Below are positions 7,210 through 15,372 of a stretch of 63,624 nucleotides of DNA, one piece after another (position 1 is the first letter of the stretch; the number at the start of each line of letters is the position of its first letter). Position numbers and translations under genes: made by a program. The notes beneath the pieces were generated by a model. That model was not told the origin of the DNA and did no database searches. It saw nothing but the letters and a program-made list of their open reading frames with translations. Source of the DNA: Bacteroidota bacterium (GTDB lineage: Bacteria > Bacteroidota > Bacteroidia > Sphingobacteriales > Sphingobacteriaceae); the NCBI GenBank assembly GCA_013288485.1, contig JABDBW010000004.1, positions 1 to 63,624 of the forward strand, written 5' to 3'.

Positions 7210-8412
7210 ATGAAAAAGTTAGTTTTATTAGTTGCATTAGGGTTTATTATATCTGTCAATCTAAAAGCGCAAAATACAGCGTTATGGGATATGAAAAAGC
7301 TGTCTGTACCGCCCCAATTCACCTGGAATAACGCGGATACCGCTAAAGTAAGAGAGATCATTTATAAAGGGGAACCCTTCGGAAATATTAAGCAAACGGA
7401 TGTCTTTGCCTATTACGCTACTCCTGGTACACTGGCAGGCAACCCTCAACTGGATCATAACTTGCCTGCCATCGTATTAGTGCATGGCGGTGGCGGTAAA
7501 GCATTTAAAGAATGGGCGGTGCTTTGGGCCAAACGTGGTTATGCCGCTATAGCAATGGATCTGTCGGGAAACGGAAAAGATGGAAAACGCTTAGCCAATG
7601 GCGGCCCCGACCAGGGTAACCGCTATAAGTATAATATTGATAGTACAATAGACAAGCACTGGGTTTACCATTCGGTAGCCAATGTAATTTTGGCACATTC
7701 GCTTATTATGAGCTTGCCTAATGTTGATGCTAAACGCACCGCGATAACCGGTATTAGCTGGGGCGGCTGGCTTACATGTATTATAACCGGCATTGATGAA
7801 CGCTTTAAAGTGGCCGTACCAGTATATGGCTGCGGGTATATTGACGAACCGGGCGGCTATTTCTACGATAATGATATGAAACGCCTATCGCCCGAAATTA
7901 AAGCCAAATGGACCGCCCAATACGAACCCGAGCATTATATAGGCAAAGCAACCATGCCTTTTTTATTTGTTAACGGAACTAAGGATCCATTTTATCCGCC
8001 AACCATATTTTCAAAAACCTACGACCTGGTAAAAACACCTAAAAATTACCGTCTCACAACCGATATGGTTCATGGTCACCCGCAAGGTTGGGCGCCTGTT
8101 GAAATTGGTTTATTTGTTGACCAATATTTAATCAAGGGGAAGCCATTGCCAGTAATTTCAAAGATCGAAGTAAAAAACAATGGTGTAGAAGCGAAAGTTA
8201 AAACAGAAACAGGTTTAACCCAGGCGTCGCTATCCTACACCACCGATACCACCCTGCCCTTTAAAGACAGGAAATGGACAACTGCACCAGCAAAAATTAA
8301 TGGCAAGAATATCATCGCTGATGCGCCGCCTGCCAATACAACGATATGGATATTAAACTTGACGGATGATAGAGGGGCGATCGTGTCTAGTGCTTATCAG
8401 TTTGGGAAGTAG
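7210..8412 (+). CDS. Secreted alpha/beta hydrolase (dienelactone hydrolase/acetyl-esterase-like)
   Basis: A 400-residue protein with a signal peptide at residues 1-21. The alpha/beta-hydrolase core shows an oxyanion-type loop HGGGGK (92-97), the nucleophile elbow GISWGG with Ser183, a likely acid Asp259 in NGTKDPFYPP, and a base His288 or His290 in VHGHPQGW. A C-terminal stretch from about residue 315 resembles an immunoglobulin-like add-on seen in related secreted esterases. The likely role is hydrolysis of an ester or small peptide in the periplasm; the substrate is unknown. It lies between two TA pairs and on the other strand. Confidence 0.85.
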   Translation: MKKLVLLVALGFIISVNLKAQNTALWDMKKLSVPPQFTWNNADTAKVREIIYKGEPFGNIKQTDVFAYYATPGTLAGNPQLDHNLPAIVLVHGGGGKAFKEWAVLWAKRGYAAIAMDLSGNGKDGKRLANGGPDQGNRYKYNIDSTIDKHWVYHSVANVILAHSLIMSLPNVDAKRTAITGISWGGWLTCIITGIDERFKVAVPVYGCGYIDEPGGYFYDNDMKRLSPEIKAKWTAQYEPEHYIGKATMPFLFVNGTKDPFYPPTIFSKTYDLVKTPKNYRLTTDMVHGHPQGWAPVEIGLFVDQYLIKGKPLPVISKIEVKNNGVEAKVKTETGLTQASLSYTTDTTLPFKDRKWTTAPAKINGKNIIADAPPANTTIWILNLTDDRGAIVSSAYQFGK

Positions 8413-8414
8413 AT

Positions 8415-8717
8415 CTACCTTTTCCTAAATTTCTTTTTAGGGTTGCGACTGGTATGAAATATGGCGATAATAATAATCTGTTTGACCTTTTCGTCGACAG
8501 TATAAACAATCAGGAATGGAAACTTATCTGTTAATACTTCATGGTATTTTTTGTATGAATTTTTATAATGAAGCGGATTAGCACAAACTTGACCTAACTT
8601 AGTATAAAAATTTGTTCTGAACGTTATCCCTAAGCCATCCTGTTGATCTTCGTACCAAATAATCGCTTCGGATAGTTCTTTTATAGCTTCATCCTTTATA
8701 ATAAAAGAATAGGCCAT
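8415..8717 (-). CDS. ParE/RelE-family toxin (TA pair 2)
   Basis: A 100-residue ParE/RelE-type toxin. It shares with the toxin at 6508 the blocks WYEDQQDGLG, NPLHY, KKYHEV, KFPFLIVY and IFHTSRNPKKKFR, so the two are paralogues. Its stop is two bases past the hydrolase stop on the opposite strand, a tight tail-to-tail arrangement. It starts one base after the antitoxin stop. Confidence 0.85.
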   Translation of the reverse strand: MAYSFIIKDEAIKELSEAIIWYEDQQDGLGITFRTNFYTKLGQVCANPLHYKNSYKKYHEVLTDKFPFLIVYTVDEKVKQIIIIAIFHTSRNPKKKFRKR

Positions 8718-8718
8718 G

Positions 8719-8964
8719 TTATTTTTTCCTATCTGCTAAAGCCTTATCAGTTATAGCAACAGTCTCGTCCCAGGTATAAGTTTTGCCTATACCATTTTCA
8801 TAGTCGCTAAGTCTTCTGTCCAACTCTTTTTTTTGCGCAGCACTAAGTGTGTAACCATCATCTGAATCATCACTCTCCAACAATGTATAAATTGCCTTTA
8901 GCTTTTTATCTTCAGTAGTTTCAATGATTTCATGCAAACGCTGCCTGATTTCTGCTGTGCTCAT
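8719..8964 (-). CDS. Antitoxin of TA pair 2
   Basis: An 81-residue protein whose N-terminal part (AEIRQRLHEIIETTEDKK, then AIYTLLES) matches the antitoxin at 6801-7061, and whose later part has ELDRRLSDYENGIG. It is upstream of and adjacent to its toxin. A -7 box TAAATTTG lies on the minus strand about 15 bases before the ATG. Unlike pair 1, no clear palindrome is visible upstream. Confidence 0.8.
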   Translation of the reverse strand: MSTAEIRQRLHEIIETTEDKKLKAIYTLLESDDSDDGYTLSAAQKKELDRRLSDYENGIGKTYTWDETVAITDKALADRKK

Positions 8965-9085
8965 GGTATTGCTTTTTACAAATTTAATATTTTTTATCTC
9001 TTTTAGATTTGATATTTTTTAAGTTACAATTCTTTATTGCTAAGTAATAACATATATCTTACCCTTTGCTATCTTTACACTTACC

Positions 9086-12000
9086 ATGCAACCCAACCCC
9101 AATAAATATAACCTCGAATTCCAAAAGGCTTTATCCGGCCTAAACTCCGAGCAGTTAGCTGCCGTTAATAAAATGGATGGCCCGGTGTTGGTTATTGCCG
9201 GGCCGGGTACTGGTAAAACGCAAATACTGGCGGCCCGCATTGGTAAAATATTGACCGATACCGATGCCCTGCCGGGTGAAATACTGTGCCTAACCTATAC
9301 TGATGCCGGCGCGGTGGCTATGCGCAAGCGGTTGTTCGAGTTTATCGGGCCCGATGCCTACCGCATTCATATTTATACGTTCCACGCCTTTTGTAACGAA
9401 GTCATTCAAGAAAACCTGGAGTATTTCGGCAAGCTGAATTTGGAGCCTCTGTCTGACCTGGAATCGGCAGTGCTGTTCAGGGAGTTGGTGGATGAGTTCC
9501 CGAACAATCATTTGCTGAAGCGTTTTACCGGCGATGTTTATTACGATGTGCCCCGGCTAAAAAACCTGTTCTCGACCATGAAACGAGAAAACTGGAATAA
9601 CGAAATGATTGAAAAAGCGGTGCAGGAATATATTGACGACCTGCCCAACCGCGAAGAGTTTATATACAAACGCGCCAATCCCGCAAAGGGAATAAAAATT
9701 GGCGACCCTAAGCAAAAAGATATTGATGCGGCACATGAGCTGATGAAAAAACTATTGGCAGCCGTAGCCGAATACCAGCGCTATGATGGTAAAATGAAAT
9801 CCAGAGGACGTTATGATTATGACGATATGATCATTTGGGTGCTGAAAGCTTTCCGCGAAAATGAGGAGATACTGCGCAAATACCAAGAGCGCTATCATTA
9901 TATTTTGGTGGATGAATTCCAGGATACCAGCGGGTCGCAAAATGAGTTGCTGAAATTTTTATTGAATTATTGGGAAACCCCCAACGTATTTGTCGTGGGC
10001 GATGACGACCAGTCTATTTTCAAGTTCCAGGGCGCCAATATGAAGAACATACTGGATTTCGCGAACGATTACGTGAGTACGCTGGCTACCGTGGTGCTTA
10101 AACATAATTACCGTTCCAATCAGCATATACTGGATATTTCAAAGGCGCTTATCAACAACAATAACGAGCGTTTAACCAAACAACTGGCCCTTGATAAAAG
10201 CCTGCGATCGTCACATTCGCGTTTTGATGAATTGGTGGTAAAACCTGTGATCCGCGAATATGAAAACCCCGACCAGGAAATGGTGGATGTAGCCATCAGC
10301 ATCAAGCACCTGGTTGAAAGCGGAACGCCCCCCGGCGAGATAGCGGTAATCTACCGTAACCATAACCAGGTAGACGACCTGGTACACTTTTTAGACGCGC
10401 AAAAAATAGCCGTTAATACCCGCCGCAAAATTGATGTGCTTACTATTCCCTTTGGTGAAAAAATAATTAACATACTGCGTTATTTAGCGATGGAACTGGA
10501 TTCGCCCTACAGCGGCGATGAGTTACTGTTCGAGATACTGCACTATGATTTTTTTACCATAGCGCCTATTGAAATTGCTAAAGCGAGTATTGCGGTATCA
10601 AAAGAAAACTTTGTTACCTCCGTTAATAATCAGCCCAAAACCTCGCTGCGCCGTTATATCAGCGAAATGCGCGCGCCCAAACAGCCCGGCCTTTTTGATG
10701 CCGCGCCGAATACAGAAATGAAATATCTCATCAATAATTTGGATGAGCTGTTAACCGGGGCCATGAGCGTTACGCTGCAGCAGCTATTTCAGCAGGTAAT
10801 AAGCAAAATGGGGATACTGCGCTACATTATGCTGCAGGCCGATAAGGGGACCTATATGCAGATACTGACCAATTTCTTCGATTTTTTAAAGGACGAGAGC
10901 CGCAAAAACCCCGAAATAAAACTGGCCGACCTGCTGGCTACCATCGACCTGATGAAGAAAAACAATATCAGGCTTGATTTGAACCAGGTTATTTATTCGG
11001 ATAACGGCGTAAACTTTTTTACGGCCCACGGTTCAAAAGGACAGGAGTTTGAGCATGTGTTTTTTATTGGCTGCGATAAAAAAACCTGGGACAGCAAGGG
11101 CCGCAATAACGGTTTCAGTTACCCCGACACCTTAACACAAGCCTCAAATGATGATATAGCACAAAAGGAAGAATCGCGCCGGTTGTTTTACGTGGCGATA
11201 ACGCGGGCCAAACAATGTTTAATGATATCATACGCCAATAAAGATAAAAAGGGCAAGGAGCAGGAATCATCTCAATTTATCGGCGAGATATTAGCCGAAA
11301 CCGATATGGTGATTGAACATCCAAAAGTAGGCGAAACCGCCATGCTGGAGTTTTATGCCACCCAGTTCAGCGAAGAAGACAAACCAAAAGTTGAACTGCT
11401 TGATACCAATTATATTAACCAATTGCTCCAGGGCTATACGCTATCTGTTACGCATTTAAATAATTTTTTGGATTGCCCGCTGCGGTTTTATTTTCAATGT
11501 TTAATACGGGTGCCGTCGGGTAAGAGCCCATCGGCTACGTTTGGGCAGGCGGTGCATTGGGCGCTGAATAAAGCGTTCAGATGGTTAAAAGATGACGACG
11601 ATAATTTCCCGTCGACCGAGCAGTTTATGAAGGAGTTCAAGTGGTACATGTACCGCAACCGCGATTCATTCACCAAAGAAGAATTTAAGCTGCGCATGGA
11701 TTATGGAGAAAAAATACTGCCGCCTTACTACGAACAAAATGTACCTGTATGGAACAAAATAGCCGTTACCGAACGGCCCGTCAAAAACATTGAAATTGAA
11801 GGTGTACCTATTAAAGGTAATATTGATAAAATAGAGTTCGACGGTAAACAGGCAACCATTGTTGATTATAAAACCGGCAAGCTTAAAAACGCCAAAGACA
11901 AATTGCTTGCCCCAACAACGGATAAACCCAACGGTGGCGATTACTGGCGGCAGGCGGTATTTTATAAAATATTGATCGATCATGACCGCAGCAATGACTG

Positions 12001-12253
12001 GGAAGTGGTAAGTACTATTTTTGATTTTGTTGAACCAATAAATGATGGAGAATATTATAAAGAAAAGATAGTGATAAGCCCGGATGATATTGCTGTAGTG
12101 ACTGACCAGATCACTACCGTATATCAAAAAATACAGGCGCATGATTTTAACACCGGCTGCGGCAAAAAGGAATGCGACTGGTGCCATTTTGTGCGCAGCA
12201 ATTTTAAGCAGGTTGATGACATGCTGGCAGTTGCGGGGGATGAGGAGGAGTAA
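9086..12253 (+). CDS. UvrD/Rep-family helicase with C-terminal PD-(D/E)XK nuclease domain
   Basis: A 1055-residue SF1A DNA helicase-nuclease. Seen: Q-motif region LNSEQLAAVN, Walker A GPGTGKTQ (39-46), motif Ia CLTYTDAGA, motif II DEFQDT (276-281), motif III GDDDQS (305-310), LKHNYRSN (motif IV), FFTAHGSKGQEFEHV (motif V) and RRLFYVAITRAKQ (motif VI). From about residue 790 a RecB-like nuclease follows, with Asp914 and DYKTGK (927-932). Cys797 plus Cys1025, 1030 and 1033 could hold a 4Fe-4S cluster as in AddB/Cas4-type nucleases, though the spacing differs. Likely role is double-strand break processing or repair. Stand-alone gene with a -7-like box at 9070-9077. Confidence 0.9.
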   Translation: MQPNPNKYNLEFQKALSGLNSEQLAAVNKMDGPVLVIAGPGTGKTQILAARIGKILTDTDALPGEILCLTYTDAGAVAMRKRLFEFIGPDAYRIHIYTFHAFCNEVIQENLEYFGKLNLEPLSDLESAVLFRELVDEFPNNHLLKRFTGDVYYDVPRLKNLFSTMKRENWNNEMIEKAVQEYIDDLPNREEFIYKRANPAKGIKIGDPKQKDIDAAHELMKKLLAAVAEYQRYDGKMKSRGRYDYDDMIIWVLKAFRENEEILRKYQERYHYILVDEFQDTSGSQNELLKFLLNYWETPNVFVVGDDDQSIFKFQGANMKNILDFANDYVSTLATVVLKHNYRSNQHILDISKALINNNNERLTKQLALDKSLRSSHSRFDELVVKPVIREYENPDQEMVDVAISIKHLVESGTPPGEIAVIYRNHNQVDDLVHFLDAQKIAVNTRRKIDVLTIPFGEKIINILRYLAMELDSPYSGDELLFEILHYDFFTIAPIEIAKASIAVSKENFVTSVNNQPKTSLRRYISEMRAPKQPGLFDAAPNTEMKYLINNLDELLTGAMSVTLQQLFQQVISKMGILRYIMLQADKGTYMQILTNFFDFLKDESRKNPEIKLADLLATIDLMKKNNIRLDLNQVIYSDNGVNFFTAHGSKGQEFEHVFFIGCDKKTWDSKGRNNGFSYPDTLTQASNDDIAQKEESRRLFYVAITRAKQCLMISYANKDKKGKEQESSQFIGEILAETDMVIEHPKVGETAMLEFYATQFSEEDKPKVELLDTNYINQLLQGYTLSVTHLNNFLDCPLRFYFQCLIRVPSGKSPSATFGQAVHWALNKAFRWLKDDDDNFPSTEQFMKEFKWYMYRNRDSFTKEEFKLRMDYGEKILPPYYEQNVPVWNKIAVTERPVKNIEIEGVPIKGNIDKIEFDGKQATIVDYKTGKLKNAKDKLLAPTTDKPNGGDYWRQAVFYKILIDHDRSNDWEVVSTIFDFVEPINDGEYYKEKIVISPDDIAVVTDQITTVYQKIQAHDFNTGCGKKECDWCHFVRSNFKQVDDMLAVAGDEEE

Positions 12254-12312
12254 TAGCCAAATTATGGCATTGGGCATTGCTATGACAACCTTTTTGAATT
12301 ATATTTATCGAT

Positions 12313-13644
12313 ATGAAATACGCTAAACTCTTATTCCTGCTGGTATGCACGCTGCCCGCAGTGGCCCAAACCACCATTAAGCAAGATGCCGCCATTAAGC
12401 AAATGGTTGATGAGGTATCGGCAAAAAACATTGAGGCTAACATACGTAAGCTGGTAAGTTTTAAATCGCGCCATACGCTAAGCGATACCACCAGCAAAAC
12501 CGAGGGCATTGGTGCCGCGCGCAACTGGGTAAAGGCCGAAATGGAGAGCTATGCAAAATCATCTGGCGGCAGGCTGGTGGTGCAGTTTGATACGTTTACA
12601 TCGGTTAAGGGGAATAAGGGCATGAAGAACGTTTTGGGCATCCTGAAAGGCACCGACCCTAACGATACCCGGATATACCTGGTATCGGGCCACATGGATT
12701 CGCGGGTAAGCGATGTAAATAACGCTAATGCGGTTGAGCCGGGCGCTAATGATGATGCTTCGGGAACGGCGGTATCAATGGAATTGGCGCGGGTAATGTC
12801 GCAACGATCGTTCCCGGCTACTATAATTTTTACGGTTGTTGTTGGCGAAGAGCAATATTTATGGGGATCGACACACCTGGCCAAGCGTGCCAAAGCCGAA
12901 AACTGGAACATTGACGCCATGTTGGATAATGATATTGTAGGCAATACCCATGGCACCGAAACCGACCTGAAGGATAACCGCAGCGTGCGGGTATTCAGTG
13001 AGGGTATACCTGTTGTGGCTAAGGCTAAACAGTTAAGCGATATTATGGCTTTAGGGGGTGAAAATGATAGTCCGTCAAGGCAGTTGGCGCGTTATATTAA
13101 GGAGGTAGCCGAGCGTTATGTGGAGCAGCTGGATGTAAAACTCATTTACCGTAAGGACCGCTATCTGCGCGGCGGCGATCACCTGCCGTTCCAGGACCAG
13201 GGGTATTCGGCGGTAAGGATCACTGAGATGAACGAGGACTATACCCGCCAGCACCAGGACATACGTACCCAAAACGGCATTGACTATGGCGACCTGCCCG
13301 ACTTTGTTGACTACAGCTACGCACAAAAGGTGGCAAGAATGAACTTATCGGCGTTGGCCAACCTGGCGTCGGCGCCGGGTGAGCCGCAAAATGTGGGCCT
13401 GGTTAACCGCGAAACAACCAACAGGACCACCCTGCAATGGGAAGCGCCGGCAACGGGCAAAAAGCCGGCAGGCTATTACGTGCTGATGCGCGAAACCATG
13501 AACCCTTACTGGGAGAAGAAGATATATGTAGCCGGTACAACCCTTACGCTCAATTACTCAAAGGATAACTATTTCTTCGCGGTGCAATCGGTTGATGCGG
13601 ATGGGCATGAGAGCTTGCCTGTGTTCCCGAAACCGGTGAGGTAG
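12313..13644 (+). CDS. Secreted M28-family zinc peptidase with C-terminal Fn3-like domain
   Basis: A 443-residue protein with a signal peptide (residues 1-18). The M28 aminopeptidase zinc site is complete: His127 with Asp129 in SGHMDSR, Asp147 in GANDDASG, the catalytic Glu179-Glu180 pair in VVGEEQY, Asp205 or Asp207 in LDNDIVG, and His290 in GGDHLPF. From about residue 354 a fibronectin III-like domain follows (PQNVGLVNRETTNRTTLQWE). It probably removes N-terminal residues from peptides outside the cytoplasm. A -7-like box TATATTTA at 12300-12307 ends five bases before the ATG. Confidence 0.92.
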   Translation: MKYAKLLFLLVCTLPAVAQTTIKQDAAIKQMVDEVSAKNIEANIRKLVSFKSRHTLSDTTSKTEGIGAARNWVKAEMESYAKSSGGRLVVQFDTFTSVKGNKGMKNVLGILKGTDPNDTRIYLVSGHMDSRVSDVNNANAVEPGANDDASGTAVSMELARVMSQRSFPATIIFTVVVGEEQYLWGSTHLAKRAKAENWNIDAMLDNDIVGNTHGTETDLKDNRSVRVFSEGIPVVAKAKQLSDIMALGGENDSPSRQLARYIKEVAERYVEQLDVKLIYRKDRYLRGGDHLPFQDQGYSAVRITEMNEDYTRQHQDIRTQNGIDYGDLPDFVDYSYAQKVARMNLSALANLASAPGEPQNVGLVNRETTNRTTLQWEAPATGKKPAGYYVLMRETMNPYWEKKIYVAGTTLTLNYSKDNYFFAVQSVDADGHESLPVFPKPVR

Positions 13645-14023
13645 GCTGGTGAGCCATGCCTGCCGGCAGGCAGGTGGGCAGTGGTGAATGGGAGTTGTGA
13701 GTAGGCAGTGGTGAATGGTGATAGCGCGGTCCAGATAGCTATCGGGATGTTTCACGTGTGTGTGAAACAAATGAAACACGTGAAACAAGATTTTAGCTTA
13801 ACCTATTGAAAATAAACTAATTATAAAAACTGAGTGAAACAGAATGAAACAAGGTGTAACGACGTATTCGTCAGTGTTTTTAGGTGTGGTTTTTGGTTTA
13901 TGGGTTGATAATCAAGTAAATGCAAAATGGTCGATTTTGACGGGATGAAACAGGGTTGGTGTAACAGGTAATTTCCCCATAACAAAGAAAATTTCATTTG
14001 AATATACTATTAATAAAAATTTG
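13645..14023. repeat. Gene-free stretch with several repeat elements
   Basis: No coding region is convincing here. It holds a perfect palindrome TGCCTGCCGGCAGGCA (13657-13672), two GTGGTGAATG units (about 13681-13720), and an 11-base inverted repeat TGTTTCACGTG (13748-13758)/CACGTGAAACA (13777-13787). The hexamer TGAAAC recurs at least six more times up to 13955, several followed by a GTGTAAC variant. Spacing of the TGAAAC units is irregular. Confidence 0.65.
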
Positions 14024-14031
14024 TAAATTTG
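14024..14031 (+). promoter_or_regulatory. Candidate -7 box of the antitoxin at 14037
   Basis: TAAATTTG, an exact consensus match, ends five bases before the ATG at 14037. TTTG at 13997-14000 could be the -33 element, although the spacing of 23 bases is long. The position predicts a leaderless transcript. Confidence 0.45.
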
Positions 14032-14036
14032 TAAGC

Positions 14037-14246
14037 ATGGAAACGTTAGTGATCAATATTCCGGATAAAAAAAGCACTTTGGTTAAGCAAATACTCAAGG
14101 GCCTTGGCGTCACTATAAAATCCGAAACCAACGATCAGAAGAAACCGTCTGATTATGCAAAGGCTGTAAACATGAGTAAAGCTGATGCTAAAAAAATGCT
14201 GGATGATATCTCAGAAAGCCGGAATGAATGGGAACGGGATATTTAA
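14037..14246 (+). CDS. Small antitoxin-like protein paired with a broken PIN toxin
   Basis: A 69-residue protein starting METLVINIPDKK at the ATG at 14037. An upstream in-frame ATG at 13998 would start inside the promoter region, so I reject it. The N-terminal strand followed by KKSTLVKQILKGLGV and the C-terminal acidic helix MLDDISESRNEWERDI resemble antitoxins encoded just before PIN-domain toxins in Bacteroidota. The next ORF, overlapping its last 19 bases, begins a PIN domain that is cut short, so this antitoxin no longer has an intact partner here. Confidence 0.65.
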   Translation: METLVINIPDKKSTLVKQILKGLGVTIKSETNDQKKPSDYAKAVNMSKADAKKMLDDISESRNEWERDI

Positions 14247-14356
14247 TAGATTCAAATATTTTAATTGAATTTACAGGCAAACTGCCACTTAGCCAAATGA
14301 AATCAAATCAATTTCAACTTCGCTGTTTGTGTCCGCACAAACAGCATAGCCCATAG
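14228..14356 (+). pseudogene. Truncated VapC-like PIN-domain toxin
   Basis: The ORF starts at the ATG at 14228 and overlaps the antitoxin end, as expected for a TA pair. It begins GTGYLIDSNILIEFTGKLP. The strand with the first metal-binding Asp (DSN-x-LIE) is the hallmark of PIN nucleases of about 130 residues. After about 28 codons the sequence turns into a double-hairpin repeat and a TAG follows at 14354, leaving only 42 residues without the other acidic residues. I infer a dead toxin gene disrupted or deleted at the repeat boundary. Confidence 0.7.
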
Positions 14357-14378
14357 TTGTCTGTGGGACACAGACAAC
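14322..14378. repeat. Pair of adjacent perfect hairpins (REP/BIME-like)
   Basis: First hairpin: GCTGTTTGTG/CACAAACAGC with a TCCG loop (14322-14345). Second: GTTGTCTGTG/CACAGACAAC with a GGA loop (14356-14378). Both ten-pair stems are perfect and share related GTTTGTG/GTCTGTG cores. Next come repeated AATCC units (14381-14418) and a GC-rich stretch (about 14440-14530) unlike the surrounding DNA, up to the ABC permease stop. No gene is visible there. Confidence 0.8.
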
Positions 14379-14571
14379 GGATTGAAAATCCTGCTAATCC
14401 CATTAATCCTAAAAATCATGGTTCAGACAAAAAAAACCATTGCGCCCCGGCCGCGTTAGCGATGGCAGCGTATACCGGCCTTGTGGCTAATGCCCGTGCA
14501 GTATGAGCGTACAGCGCGGCCCGCAGGGAACGCCATAATAGTGATCCTTAACTAACTCCACTCCCAACTCA

Positions 14572-15372
14572 CTATTTCACACTCCTCCTCTGCACCACAT
14601 AAAACCCAACTATAAATACTATTGCCGAAACAACCAAACTTACGTAAACATCATTGGTAATAATATCTATCACCATTTGTTTGGGGTGCTCGTGCCTGGC
14701 ATGGGGCAACATACTTTTTAGCGCCATCATAGGCGAGGCGTAGGGGAACCAGAAATCATAATCCCAGTTAAGGTTAACCATAATTACGCCTGCTATGGTG
14801 CATACAAAGCCAATACCCATCGGCTTCAAAAAATCTGACCAAACCAGGCTCAATAAAAACTGGATGGATAATATGCCTAATCCCGACAGGAATAACTTAA
14901 AGTAAACCTGGAACAGCATCAATTCCATATGGTATCCGGCAAACTTCAATTCGGGTTTTACCATACCCAGCAAATTGCCATAGCCAATGGTAAACAAGGC
15001 TAAAAGCATGAGGCAAAGTATAACCAGGAACAGCGCATATACATACTTGGCCGTGTAAACCGACCATTTGGCTATGGGCAGGCTGAACAGGGTTTTCCAG
15101 GTATCGGCTTTATGTTCAACACTGTTTACCGAATAGGTTATAAATATAATAAATATGGGCAGCAGCAGCGTACCCATTATCCCCATTATAGCGCCCGAAA
15201 AACTGAGCCATAGCATAGCAGGCGGCAGGCCATGCATTTTAGCGCTATTGGCATAAAAGCCCATAAAAACAAGCAGCCCGATCAATACCGGCAATAATAT
15301 AGCGGCCCAAAAACCTAATGTTTTACGGCTCTTATAAAATTCGGACCGGAGCGATAGTATAAAGCCTTTCAT
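14572..15372 (-). CDS. ABC-2 type transporter permease
   Basis: A 266-residue membrane protein with six apparent transmembrane helices: one near residues 22-40, then a long periplasmic part, helices around 55-80, 108-130, 155-175, 185-205 and 240-258. This layout and the opening LRSEFYKSRKTLGFWA fit ABC-2 permeases of the BcrB/NatB kind, used for drug or peptide export. Its start overlaps the stop of the ATPase gene by four bases (ATGA), so the two are translationally coupled. Confidence 0.88.
   Translation of the reverse strand: MKGFILSLRSEFYKSRKTLGFWAAILLPVLIGLLVFMGFYANSAKMHGLPPAMLWLSFSGAIMGIMGTLLLPIFIIFITYSVNSVEHKADTWKTLFSLPIAKWSVYTAKYVYALFLVILCLMLLALFTIGYGNLLGMVKPELKFAGYHMELMLFQVYFKLFLSGLGILSIQFLLSLVWSDFLKPMGIGFVCTIAGVIMVNLNWDYDFWFPYASPMMALKSMLPHARHEHPKQMVIDIITNDVYVSLVVSAIVFIVGFYVVQRRSVK

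Noticed and set aside
13748-13960. TGAAAC units looked like a CRISPR-type array
   Set aside because: Units are only six to eleven bases, spacing is irregular, there are no equal-length spacers, and no cas gene is in the window.
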